A DNA stretch of 64,000 nucleotides, from positions 1 to 64,000 of the forward strand of contig NTMA01000144.1 in assembly GCA_002917075.1 (NCBI GenBank). Reading direction: 5' to 3'. The translations under genes and the position numbers were made by a program. Of this stretch, positions 1-11,612 are shown one piece after another. The DNA is from Hawksworthiomyces lignivorus. Lineage: Eukaryota; Ascomycota; Sordariomycetes; Ophiostomatales; Ophiostomataceae. The stretch's first letter is position 1; every line of letters begins with the position of its first letter. The notes below the pieces were generated by a model, which was given only the letters and a program-made list of their open reading frames with translations, did not search any database and was not told where the DNA came from.

Positions 1-3000
1 AATTTTTTTTTTTTTTTTTTTTTTTTTGGCTCTGTGCACACTTTTTTACTTTTGTACAAACGGATCAGGCTCACTTCCATACGCGTAGCTGTGGGTTAAG
101 CTCTCAATTACCTCCATGGATTATTGTTGACGGTGACGCCGATCAAATAAAATGATGCGGGAAAGATAGAAAAAGAGTGGGAAAGAGAGTCATGTGGTGC
201 GATACATCTGACATGGTAATGACCAGAAGCTTCCTCCATACCGTCTTTACTATTGGTTTTTTTTTTTTTTTTTTTTTTGGTTCTCTCCTCCGCCCTCGAA
301 ATAATTTCCGATTATATTACAACCTTCAACATTTTTTTTCTTTTTTTTCTCTTTGTCTGAATAGATAACCAACCGGATCCGTAAGGACGAGTACGCACAC
401 AACTCGTACTAGTACTCCTAAATTACTACCAAGACCTCCTCGAGTTTCCCACCCCTGTCAACATCCACAACAGCGTGGCTCCCCACTTAGTTCCATTTTC
501 CTCCTATTTAATAACATCTACATATATATGCTATCGTTTCTCATAACAATGGCGGACCCTTGTTTCTTCACGGGCCACACGATGGCCCTCTATTTTTCCT
601 GCAAATCGCTCCCTTGGGCGACCTGACGAACGACGCTAGGACAATTAAACATCGGAGCCTTGGCCGACTGCTGGCGCTGTGCTCTCAGCAGTGGAGCACG
701 TTACTATGAGCGAGGTACATATGGTCTGCAGGAAGATCACACCTCTTGTGCAGTACGTCGTAATCTATCAGGTTGGTCCCCGTAGCTACGTATGTACATA
801 CGTGAAACTTCCAAAGATGTCCGCAAAGTTGTGTTGCTCAGATGTTAAATAAGCGGCAGTATGTGCGTAAGGCTTGAGAGCCAGCGCGATGGAGGCCCGA
901 TGGAGGCCCGGAGTAAATTAATAATAATAAAAAATAGAAAAACGCGCACATAACTACATGCACATAGAGGCAAAAGTTCAGGACAAGATATCTACATATT
1001 GATCCCTAGGGCGGGACTCCGGAAGCATGCTCGCGGCTTGTAAGCCAAGACGGCCATTCGTAACAACCAGGCAATCAAATAGCAGCATGACTCTGGGTAC
1101 TTCGCAATGGAAATGGATGGAGCTTTTGTTGAAGTTTCTACAGCTAGCTGCCGCGTCCTGTTGCTGCAAACTGGAAGGTCTCTCTGTCTAATGTAAATGG
1201 CAGAAAAAGCCGCTGGGGGGGGACAGAAGAGACGTAACGATGATTGATAGTAAAGTAGATAGTAGATATAATGCAGCTCGTCGGGTTTTCAGACTCTAGC
1301 CACAAAAGTATCAAGGCAGGCTCGCTTCAGCGATGGAAGGTCCGCGACCGGCTCCAAAACTGGAACGCCTGTTGGCTCTCGCTCCGTCTTTAACAGAGAG
1401 CGTTTGTATTGATTGAATAGTTCAATTCAAGGATGCTCATCCATGTAGTAGTACTGGTATGTCGGCTGCTCACTATTTGCAGACCTTGTACTAGTACAGT
1501 TACTCAAGATGCCCGAGCGAGGTGTGGTTCCAAAGCCAAGGTTGTTAGATCCTCTTTGGTCCACCCTGCCCTGGCGGCATTCTCCGAATTAGAGTCACAC
1601 CAACGGCAAAAAGGGTGGGCAACATATGTTCTATTTCATCCTTTTGGCCTCGCGTGGAATTGGCCGTCTTTCCCACTCGTACAAGCAGATTTGCACATAT
1701 AATATACTGGTTGGCTGTCGACTGTGCAACGTCAATCACACCGTCTGTAAATGCGCCGATAAGAGACGTACGATTCCTCTCATTTCCCTAAGCTTTGGTT
1801 CCGGGGCACCGCATCTTTGTTGGTTTGTTTAGGTCTTATCACCTTGTCTTTCTTGCTCGACCCTGTCCACCGGTGGCGGCAATTACATTCTGTTTTAAGC
1901 TAATCTCCTTTATCTAGTATTCACGGGTCTTGACTGCGCAGTACAAACATTGTTAGGAACCGCCATATTTTGGACCTCATGTGCTAGGCCAGCTCTGTGG
2001 GTGCTTACAGTATCGTACACGTACAGTATAGTGGATCAGTGCCTGCATCTGTGAGTCCAGTAGCACCACCGTTCCGCGCTCCCCGGGTGGGCCCTTGCAA
2101 AAATGAGACCGAAAAATCAGTGAAGTATCATTCTCTGCTTTTCTACCGACCTTCTAGCCGATACTTTTCTTCTCCCCTTCATTCTCTTTGGCTCTTTCAT
2201 AGCCCGGGGTTCCGTTCTTTCACAAGGGTCGACATAAACTACGACCTGCAACTCCGTAGGTACTAATCTTGCATGTCTTGGGACCTGTCTAAGCTACGTA
2301 GAGATGTAGGTGTGCTTTACGTACTCCATAGCCAAGAAGAATAGCCAAGGCGAAAATGCGACCGAAGTATTTCCTCCGCACATGCGTATACTAGCAGATC
2401 CCGAAGCAACATCCGCAGCGGTTGAAGAGAGACACGCAGTCCTGGTTGAAGAAAATATATACCGTCTGTATGAAATGAAAATGATTCCTTACAAGAAAAA
2501 AAGAGTGGTCAGGGGCTACGGGAAATACGTTACAAACCCATGATACTTCCCTTTTTTACATTTTGTCTTCTGGCTGCGGGCTTTTGCTCCTGTGAAAGAG
2601 AACAAATACCCCAGAACCAATTGCAAGCGGGATTAATCTGGAGAGAAGAACAAACCCTGTGGGTGCTCTCTGTATTGAGACGAACACGCAGAACAATAGA
2701 TACGCTGTCAGTAGCATTCCCACATGGGGAAAAGGACACCAGGTGAGAAAGAGGGTCAAGCCGATGAACGTGTCTAACGGCCATATCCGACATGGGTAGA
2801 GTACGAAAGGGACCTAAACCAATGGTCAATTTTTTTTTGTTACAAGGACATAGCCAGCAGTGACAGGAATGTTTCACTACAAGGCAGGAAGAAAGCAAAG
2901 AGAACCAACAAGACCCATAATTTTTTTGAGGGAAGTCGATGGTTCCTAATAGAATGTTGGCTTTTTGAGATGTTGGAATGTTTGTGTTATGTTGTTTAGT

Positions 3001-4331
3001 TTCTAGAAGGGCACTCGCATGTGTAGCTAGGTACATGTAGTGTAACCGGCTCTAATACAAGTGCAGTAACACAGGAAGTCTTCATCCTTCCAAATGGTCC
3101 CTCACAACGGCGCACTCCTCTGCATGAGTACGCAGAATCTGTCTGCCGGTTTTCATCCGGTCTCATTGACTTCTTTTCCTCTCAGTGCAGTCTTTTCCTC
3201 TTGACCGCCAAAGGGATTGTCTTCCTTGCTAGCCTCCTTCTCTCATCTCGCCAATTTCTCTTCATCCTTCTCAACTTCTCAAATCACCACTTCTTTCCCG
3301 CTCACCGTCGCTTCTCCTGCAACGGGTATGTAATCTGTGGGCTTCTTTCGCCCTATTAGGGCAGGCTACCAACGAGCCAGTAATAGGATTGGGTTTAAAG
3401 AAGTACGCTCTATTTAGCGGTATGGCTTGTGAAGATTAGAGTTCTTGCCTAAGTTTCTTGTCTCTATTTCTTTTTGTTTGCTCATGCCTTTCTTTCTCGC
3501 TGTACCTAACAAGATGCGCTTTATTACTAGCTTGCTCTGCTCTATCTTGATGTTCTAAATTATTTATAACATTTTTCTTTGCTTCACTAGAATTCCCATA
3601 ACTTATTCGAACAATGATGTTCATTCCCTATAAATCTACCTCTAACTTGTAATCTAAGTCTTCTATATGAATATGTTATTAAGATGGACAATAAACATAA
3701 AACAAGAAAGGGGGGAAAGGAAACAAGAAAAGAGAATTGCGTGCACATACGAAAATCGGAGAGAAAACTAATATTTCTCTCCTGAAAGAGCAAGTTGCCG
3801 TTCGGACACCAGTATTTTTTTTTTTTGGACATGGGTCATCTCCAGGGATAATGAGTGAAAAAGACAAATAAAGCCAATATGAACGACGAGAAAGATGAGG
3901 TGTCCGAAAGAGGGAAGAAACCGCATTGTTTCGGGCCCCAAAATATGTGGCCTCTCTAAAACCTCATCTCGCTTTGAGAGAAATTGCGTGTCCGTTGGAT
4001 GGTCGGTGAAGAAAACCTAGGAGCGCAAAACACTTAGGAAATGAAATGATACTCTGCAGTGTTCGTTCTCTCCAATAGTGCTGGCGACGTCACTCTGATC
4101 CTCTTCTAAGAATTAGACTTACTTTGGGTTATGGGTTGCAACGATAAAGAAAATACACGACCCCCAAAACAAAACAAAAACAGAAAGAAAAAAAAACTAG
4201 TTAAAGTCTCTTCTCTTAGAAGAGTAACCTTTCAGAGAGCCTCGCTCACAGAGGTGTGCGAAGGTCATGATAGCCTGGATATTCATATGAACAAAGCGCT
4301 AATTCTGGCTTTTAAAAGCGCGCCCTTGCAT
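1..4331. other. Gene-poor intergenic region
   Basis: No open frame here has a recognisable domain, and none of the open frames can be joined into a longer protein by plausible introns. The longest (168 codons on the minus strand at 2530-3036 and shorter ones at 1433-1702, 1997-2266 and 2310-2543) have a composition like translated noncoding DNA. The stretch holds long T runs at 3-27 and about 258-278 and a 12-bp tandem duplication near 888-911. Pyrimidine-rich tracts at 3140-3310 resemble fungal promoters or leaders. The 3' end of the LRR-kinase gene lies just to the right. A noncoding RNA or a gene continuing from the left cannot be excluded. Confidence 0.5.
3..27. repeat. poly-T homopolymer (about 25 nt)
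   Basis: An uninterrupted T run at the left edge of the window. Similar but shorter runs occur at about 258-278, 10464-10476 and 52328-52350. Such tracts are common in fungal intergenic DNA and are assembly-error prone. Confidence 0.9.
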
Positions 4332-6080
4332 TTATAAATCTTCTTGGATGGTGGTTAGTTCGCGGGTCACCGTTGCGAACGTTGGGCGGTCAGCGACCGT
4401 AGGGACAGCACACTGTTGGTGTAGGCGAATGAATTGATCTCGGACAGAGGACGTCGAGGAGCGCGCTTTGCCGTCAGTATTTGCTTTTTCTTCAGTGTCA
4501 GCTGGCATCAGCCCAAGCACATCTTCCACCAGGTGTGCGAACGCCAACATCTCTAGCTTTTCTAATAGGCCCAGGCTGTCTTTGTCGCTATCTGGTGCTT
4601 CTTCTTGGCTGCTATAAAGTGTCGCAGCGCCAAGATCGCTCAGGATGGCGTGCGTCTCAGCATTGCTGCTGCCGAGGACGGTTCCGTCCTTGTCGCCTGA
4701 GCCAGTGGCGGCATCTCTGCCCGCGCTGGTCAGGCCCGTCGCTGCAGCTCCTTGCACTAGGATGTTGTGCGCATACAGGTCGCCGTGCGAAATCCCCCGT
4801 GCATGTAGATGCTCTGCTGCGGCAGCAACGCCAGAGAGGATGGCGAGCGCGGCCGGCGGCGAAAGGCTGCCTTGGACCTCTGGTGCAAAGCAGTCTCGCG
4901 TGCATGTTGTAAATGACGGCGGCTGGCCCAGCACGCGGTAGTTTGGGGGAATGAGGTCCATGACAAGACCGCCCCGAAAGGAGGCTGCACGCTCATCAGC
5001 TGCCTTAACCTCTGCAGTACTACCGACTTGAGCAGGTGGTACTGATCTTGCACTGCTGCTTTCGATTTTTTCGACATCGTCGTCAATGTCTTCCTTCCAC
5101 CTGATCTGGCCATGCACAGAAACCAAATTTCCGTGTCGCCCAGCTGCTAAACAAGCGGCCATCTCGTCGTACGGCGTGCCATCACTCGTCAGCGCACCGC
5201 GGAAGATTTTGACGGCAACGGCAGTGGACGAGGTCAGACTAGAAGCAGAGGAAGCTGACGACGGCGCAGTGGAAAACATCGAACCAGACGCCGATAGTGC
5301 CGGTGTCGAAGTACCAGACAGTGATGGTGTCGTCTGGCCAGATACTGAACGGCTGCTGGTGCTTCCGCCAACCCCACTGCCCCGGATGGTGCCCAGAGAA
5401 ATTATGCCGCTGGCGCCCTCGCCAAGCACATGCTTAACTTCAATCTGATCCCAATCGACATATGGGAGAGAATTTGTTGCAGCATTGCTAGAGGTGAAGT
5501 AATTTGCTGCGCAGGGGTTCCCAGCAAAGGACAAGAATGCTAGCTTGGGTAGGGTGAACAACCACGCCGGTAGAGGCGTAGTTAATCGATTTGCAGCCAA
5601 CCGTAGCAGAGTTAGGTTCTGACACTGGGACATCTCATCTGGAAGCGTCTGCAGGCGGTTGCCCGCCAACATGCACTTCTCGAGACGTGCGCAGCGGCCA
5701 ATGCTTGAAGGGAGGGATGCCAGGAGGTTATCGGTGAGAATGAGCCACCGGAGAGAATGTGTGGGAAGTGCGTCCTCTGCGATGGTGGTCATTCCATTAC
5801 CCCGGAACGCCACCATCTCAAGGCCTGGGCATGCACCTAGCGCGGCCGGGAATTGAGCAAACCGGCAGTTGCTGAAAAATGCAATGCGCAGGCGTGGAAG
5901 GCGGTGGCCAAAGTCGTCCGGAAGTGACTCCAGGCCAGAATTGGAGAGGTCAATTAGCTCAAGCGTATCTCCAAGATCGAAGATTTCAAGAGGAAATTCC
6001 TTCAGCGGCTCTGCGAGTTTAATTTTTGTGAGGCCAGCATCACGGTAGCCGCCAGCGCGAAGCGTGGCTAGGTTCTGCAT
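4332..6080 (-). CDS. Leucine-rich-repeat protein kinase-like protein
   Basis: This is a single-exon gene of 582 codons. Residues about 15-190 form a run of LRRs with consensus spacing (L..L.L..N.L..LP). A kinase-like domain starts near residue 212: the glycine loop GEGASG is at 220-225, followed by a Ser/Thr/Gly-rich insertion of about 50 residues, then the VAVK lysine K291. The catalytic loop reads HGDLYAHN (432-439) instead of HRDLKxxN; D434 and N439 are kept. The magnesium motif is DLG (482-484) rather than DFG. All metal and ATP residues are present, so activity is possible but the loop is divergent. LRR-kinases with an HGDLYAHN-type loop are, as I remember them, best known from bacteria; the lack of introns fits a horizontal origin but does not prove it. 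The start is the first ATG before the LRRs. No signal peptide or membrane segment is visible, so it is probably cytosolic. The substrate is unknown. Confidence 0.85.
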   Translation of the reverse strand: MQNLATLRAGGYRDAGLTKIKLAEPLKEFPLEIFDLGDTLELIDLSNSGLESLPDDFGHRLPRLRIAFFSNCRFAQFPAALGACPGLEMVAFRGNGMTTIAEDALPTHSLRWLILTDNLLASLPSSIGRCARLEKCMLAGNRLQTLPDEMSQCQNLTLLRLAANRLTTPLPAWLFTLPKLAFLSFAGNPCAANYFTSSNAATNSLPYVDWDQIEVKHVLGEGASGIISLGTIRGSGVGGSTSSRSVSGQTTPSLSGTSTPALSASGSMFSTAPSSASSASSLTSSTAVAVKIFRGALTSDGTPYDEMAACLAAGRHGNLVSVHGQIRWKEDIDDDVEKIESSSARSVPPAQVGSTAEVKAADERAASFRGGLVMDLIPPNYRVLGQPPSFTTCTRDCFAPEVQGSLSPPAALAILSGVAAAAEHLHARGISHGDLYAHNILVQGAAATGLTSAGRDAATGSGDKDGTVLGSSNAETHAILSDLGAATLYSSQEEAPDSDKDSLGLLEKLEMLAFAHLVEDVLGLMPADTEEKANTDGKARSSTSSVRDQFIRLHQQCAVPTVADRPTFATVTRELTTIQEDL

Positions 6081-6828
6081 TATGGAGACTTTGGAGTATG
6101 TGGGGGGTACAATAACAAGGACAAAAATTGAAGCTCAGTTGAAGTTTGGGGATGCTCACTGAGGGCCCCAAGTTGAAGCCACTCTCACTATATCCAAAGT
6201 AGATGAGAAACAACTTTTTTCAGGGGATCCATATTTGTAAGACGCCCTGATTATTTATTTACGCCAGCGAGATGAGCCAGCGTCCCCACGTGGGTCAGAA
6301 CTGAAATATGATATAAACTACGGAGTGCGCAGCTATGGAATGGCAAGGCTATTGCAGCGGATTTGCAGACAATGGATCACAACGGCGCCTCGTTTTCAAG
6401 CTTTTTACTTCAAATTTGACGAGCAACAGTCGTCACGTATGCACATTCATATTTTACTTAAAAATATATCGTGTATTTCCTGATAATTCTGTCTCATGGG
6501 TTGAGCATAAATCAGCGCCAGTCCAAAAAAATTAAGAAATAAACATACGCTAACGACAACCACAGCGGCTGTTCCCGTTTCGAGTTAACTGCTTCATAAT
6601 AAAGAGATTTACTTTAATTGCCGAAATCGAACCCCTTCCTACGTATGTATATTTAATCTGTCCATCTTTTAGATCGCATTCGTATGGCGAAATCCAGTGA
6701 AAGGAATTGCATACAAATTTCCATGATGCCGTCATTCCAGTATCACTTGTTTCATTCCTTGTTTATTTGAGCAATCCAGTTTCCTCGTTTCCTATTCCGG
6801 GTATATAGTTCCTTTGCTCTTCAGCCTT
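6081..6828. other. Intergenic region between two minus-strand genes
   Basis: It contains the promoter of the LRR-kinase gene (right of 6080) and the 3' flank of the MFS gene. It is AT-rich, and only short open frames of about 60 codons with no recognisable content are seen. Confidence 0.6.
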
Positions 6829-9293
6829 TTAATTTTCATCTTCCACATCCCCTTCTAACCAAATTTCATGCCCATCTCCCTCATGTACCAGCAGGCTGGC
6901 AGCAAATCCGCAGATAGCAACAACACTTAGACCCCAGAATACCGCTCCAACGATGCCGTGCTTCAAGCCTAAGCCATAGAGATAGCCACAGAGCATAGGC
7001 CCTATTGTCCGCGCCAGCGAACTTGTGCTTTGAGCCAAGCCATGCAGTGTGCCTAACACGGAGGGATGGGGTGTGCAATTGTTGACTAGAATGGTCTGCG
7101 CTGGCAGCGCAAACGTACGACCAATTACATGGCAGAGAAGCAACGCTGAAATGGCCAGCCAGATGCCCACGCCATCTTTAGTATGTGGCGGCGGCGACAA
7201 ACTAGGTACCAAACTGAGATACGGCACACAAAAGTAAGTCACCGGGAAACAGCATAGGAAGATGCGCCATGAACGCATGATACCTAGGCGGGCTGAGACC
7301 GACGGGTACAATAAAAGCTGCAACAAGATGCCAAAAAAGCCAAGGATGGCCATAGCCATGCCAACTTCGCGTGGTAGCATACCGATACCGCCCGTAAAGA
7401 CAAATGGCAGCTTCTGCGTCAGATAATTGGCGGCCTTAGCGGCATCCGATCCTGGTGCTGGTGCCTGCGCTGGATCGTAAACGGGTGTCGACAAAAACAC
7501 AAACCACAGCGAGTTGAATGTACCCATGTGAAAAGCAAAGATCGACTGCGCCATGAGTGTCAATGTGACGTTCTTGGTAAAAATACGCCTGAACGGTAAT
7601 CGTTGGGTGTATCTTGTGCGAGATCGTTTCGATGATTTCTTAGCAGCACCCGAGGCAGACGACGATTCCGCCTCCGTCGGCACAACCGGCGTAATAGGTG
7701 ACAACTCCACACTGACAGAGCTAGCATCGCTAACATTGCGCGAGTGTGTCGCCAACTGTGTATATGCAATCGAGTCCGGTGTACGCCGAAACAGTGAGAC
7801 GATTTTGCGGCGCAGCTCGATACCATAGTCATACTCGTCTCTTTTTGAATCAAGTGTCTAGATGCGTGGTGAGATCCACAAGTCAGTACGCTGAATCACC
7901 GGTTCCCAACACAGAGCAAGACCAATAGATCAGTACCCGTTACGCAACTTACCTCTTCTAGACCAAGCCATACGGCTAAGCATGCAGAAAATAGAAATAG
8001 AGCACTAAGGACATTAGGTGTAGCATATGGAAACTTCAAAAAGAAGGCGTTGCCGCCGAAGAGCTGCGGGTAGCTATGTGCAGGATCAGACAGGATGCCG
8101 CCGAGTATAGGACCGATGATAACGCCAACGTTGAAAGTCATTGGCAATATCAAGAAAGCTCTGGATTGATACCTATTCACCGTCAGCATAAGAAGAGACA
8201 GTTTGATGGAGAGAAGCGGACTCACTTTCTCTCTCGAACAATCTCGCTGATCCTGCATGGAGAAAGCCGTCAGTTAAGACATCATATCTAGGATACTGTA
8301 ATACGGAGACATAAGAGAGGAAAAACACGCACATAGTTCGAAGAACGCCAACGTTGCCGTTGGTTGCACCGCCGATCGACCGGAACACGAGCGCTTGCCA
8401 AAAGGATTGAGAGAAGCCAAATCCCAAACAAGAAATCACTGGGCATATCAATAAGCTGCATGGGATCAGTCTTAGAAACAAAGACAGGACAGCACATACT
8501 GGTTCCGGTTAGGCCGATCATAAGCACCTTTTTACGGCCAAACCGAGGCGAATCAGCCAGGCGCCCCCACATCATAGCCGTCAAAAACTGGGCAGCTGTG
8601 AAACTGGCATGTAAGATGCCCGACTGGCTGGCAATATCCGAGCTTGGTAAATCAGGACGGAATGACTGCAGCTGGTAGAACATGTAGGACTAAACCAGCA
8701 ATGGCGAGTTCGAGTCAGTTCGAACCTCAAAACTAAAGGGGAAATAAAGCACGACGTACCTGTAATGAAGTCTGTACAAGGGGCTCGCTCAGCCGGGCCA
8801 ATGTGAGAACGGTGAGCTGCCCTTTTCTTGGTAGGTCACGCCATCGGACAGATTCCTGCTTGTTTTTCTTCCTTTCAGGTTGATCGCTGTTATCTTTTTG
8901 TCTGCGGACAGATGTCTTCTTTCCATGGCTACGGTCGTCATCATCGTCGCTGTCTGTGGCAGTGTCCGACGTGGACGTTCCAGCAGAAAGAAGCCTCTGA
9001 TTCACATCGTCGGTATTCAGCAGCTCGTCATCGTCATCATTGCGATAGTCCGTGTCGCCCTTTTCTAGATCAACGCTGCGCAAATCTACCTGACGCGCGT
9101 CGGTATCGTCGTCGCCGTCAGACTCGAAGCTGGGCTTCTTGCCCTTGCTACGGTGTTCCTCAGCGGCTGTTCTCGTTGCCGTCTGCGGCACTCCTGTGGC
9201 CGGCTGTGATTGTACCACAACTGCCTCTCGCTGGCCTACGATGCGATCTGCAGATCCCTGCTTTTCGTCATTGCGGACAGCGTTGTCGCTCAT
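6829..9293 (-). CDS. Major facilitator superfamily transporter (YCR023C/ZIFL-like)
   Basis: Six exons read on the minus strand: 9293-8760, 8689-8500, 8438-8333, 8252-8226, 8172-7953 and 7857-6829. They give 701 aa with every junction in frame. Donors such as GTACGT, GTATGT and GTGAGT support the model, as does a 27-nt microexon that restores MISEIVRERK. The first ~170 residues are acidic, charged and probably disordered. The first membrane half carries the loop 2-3 signature GRLADSPRFGRKK, followed by GFGFSQSFWQALVFR and GGATNGNVGV, which resemble fungal YCR023C-like and plant zinc-induced-facilitator-like permeases. A long hydrophilic Ser-rich loop of about 100 residues separates the two 6-TM halves; the C-terminal half runs from RRIFTKNVTLTLMAQ to the stop. 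The likely role is proton-coupled export or import across a vacuolar or plasma membrane, substrate unknown. It lies downstream of no obvious partner. Confidence 0.88.
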
Positions 9294-11612
9294 TTACCCG
9301 TTCGTATGTATAGTTGGCCCCTTGACCGTCCCGTCAAAAGAAGCAACGAAAAGAAAGAGAGGGTGTGTGGTAATAAAGCGAAGCTCTCCGGATAAATATG
9401 GCGGAATTTCTGACGAAGAAAGCTTAAATATGAGCAGTCAATATACGAACTCAACTGTTAGCAGCAGCCAAGAAACTAATGTGCTAAACCAGGTAGCTGG
9501 GACGAATAATGAAAGTGTAACAAAGTGGCGATCAGATGAGAACAAGCCGGCTGAACCAACTGCTTATAGATAGTATCGAAATTTGAAGAATAGAAATATG
9601 GCTTTCGAGAGAGTTAGCAGTGTTTCTGGTCCTTTGGATCTCACGCGAAGACTGAACGGAACCGCGGAAAGAAAATTGAGAAAATAGATTGGCAGGAAAG
9701 ATAAAAAGAGAAAGAAACAAAGCTAAATCACGTTCGCACTGAGAGGGAAAAAAAAAATTGAGCGAACCGGGACCGAGAGACCAAGAGAGGCGTCAAAGCC
9801 AGGAAGGAAAACACATCGGTGGACGGCAAGGGCGGCCCCGCCACCACACCCTCCACCAACTAACTGGTCTCCTGTTAGAAGTGACTTGCGGATATGTTGA
9901 TAGAGGGACTTTCTTTGCAACAAGAAGCTTCTTCGTTTTTACTACTGCTACGCTGCGGACTAGGAACGTTTATTCACGCGCTCAGTCTAAAATGGCAAAG
10001 TAGAAGGACTAATATTATTAATGGCAATCTAGCGAAAGCCTGCCTAGGCCGCCAGCAGCTGCCCGAAGGCAGCGTTGAAGATCAGCGGACAATGGGACCA
10101 AGAAAGCGTCCTAAACCGGTTCAGCTGTGAACCAGAGACCTGAAAGGGACTATCGCTGTTTGTGCAAGAGAAAATAAGAGTATTATTCTGCTGGCTTGAT
10201 AGGGCCGCAAGCAGCGGTATAGAGATTGTCACCTTTTTCGCGCGGTTGTTGGGATAAGAGACGGGGAATCTGCCGTGGGGCCTTTCTCGCTCTGGCGAGG
10301 AAAAGTGACCTAGCTGAAACACTCGTTTGTGATAGCATATCGCGTCTTGGCAGAGGTTTTGGCCTGTGGGGTAGGCCCTGCGCCACTACCTCTGGCACCA
10401 GGCAGTTTTTGCCAGGGTGTGTTACGTTTGTTGGTGTGCCAGTGTCCCTTGTGCTGTGTGAGTTTTTTTTTTTTTTGCTTCTGTTGCCCGAGTACTTCAC
10501 AGTTCGTAGAGACTTGCAGCGGTTGGTCTTACTTACATAGATGGTTACAACTGCTAAGAAATCAATGACAAGAAAGACAAACAAGATAATAAATTGAAAA
10601 AGAGATGATCGCGACACCCCTATTCATGCTGATTCTATTGACGAAGCGTCTAAGCAATGCTCTGTGTATCTACTACTCTCACTTAGAGACAAGGCCGTCA
10701 AAACCATGTCCATCTTTATTATTTTTGTTTCATCCCTGCTTAGTCCTGTTTTCAATGCGCAGGCAAAAGCTATTGTTTAGTTGGAAAGAAATCATGATCC
10801 ACCATGCTGCCAACAAGGATGGAAACTGTTACAGAGCATAGCCAGTGTGTTATATACGTCGCAGCAAAAGCTTCAGTCAGCTAAAAGGAGCAGGGACCTC
10901 GCCCAGCTGCAAGGATATTTTTTGACAGTGCTAGCTAGCTATTGATGGGATGGGAACGACCAGGCCAGGAGCTGATGCTGCGCAAACACAAAACTGGTAT
11001 GCCGTACAGCTATTTGGCATGGTCAAATAGAGATAAGACCCGAAACCCCTGAGCTGCCAGATCACTTCCTGAAAGAGGTAAATATCCTCGTGAGCGACAA
11101 AATAAATCTACTGATAGTCTTGCCTTTGTTTCGTTTGTCACAGAGATATGTGCAAGATCTTTTTGTTTTGTTTTGAATTTTGGCTCTTTTTTTCGTTTTT
11201 GACTTTCCCTAGATTTCCCTAGTCTCTGCCAATAGAGACACACAACAAGTTAAGCTCTGGAAATGATTTTTTTACCCATTGTTGCGCCCTCCAACCTTCC
11301 ATCTCCGCATCCACCTATCCTCCGCTGTTGCACGAACAAACAGTATAATAAAAGGGGAAACTAAACTCGAGAGAAAAAGCCGCGAGAGCTGACTCGCCTC
11401 TGGTATGAGGATCCGGCTAATCATCAAAAATGCTCCTTTTTCTCTGCCGCTCTCTCTCCAACAATGGGAAAAGGGGGTACTGCGGAACCGTCAAAAAAGT
11501 GCAGCTGTAAAATTTTCCCTTCTACCACTCTATTTCACTCAACTGCTTGAGTATAACACAATGCAAACTACCAACCTCGCTTCCACCCGCCAACACTCTA
11601 CCCCTCGCTCAT
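9294..11612. other. Intergenic region (MFS promoter, cpcB 3' flank)
   Basis: About 2.3 kb without a convincing gene. The part next to 9293 should hold the MFS promoter, and the part next to 11612 the 3' UTR of the RACK1 gene. A T run occurs at 10464-10476. Open frames of up to 144 codons lack family features and overlap one another on both strands. Confidence 0.55.

Noticed and set aside
2310..3036. Overlapping open frames of 77-168 codons on both strands
   Set aside because: Composition is random-like, no domain or splice continuity is seen, and the strands overlap.
8706..8730. GAGTTCGAGTCAGTTCGAACC resembling a tRNA T-arm
   Set aside because: It lies in the first intron of the MFS gene and lacks an A box, an anticodon arm and an acceptor stem.
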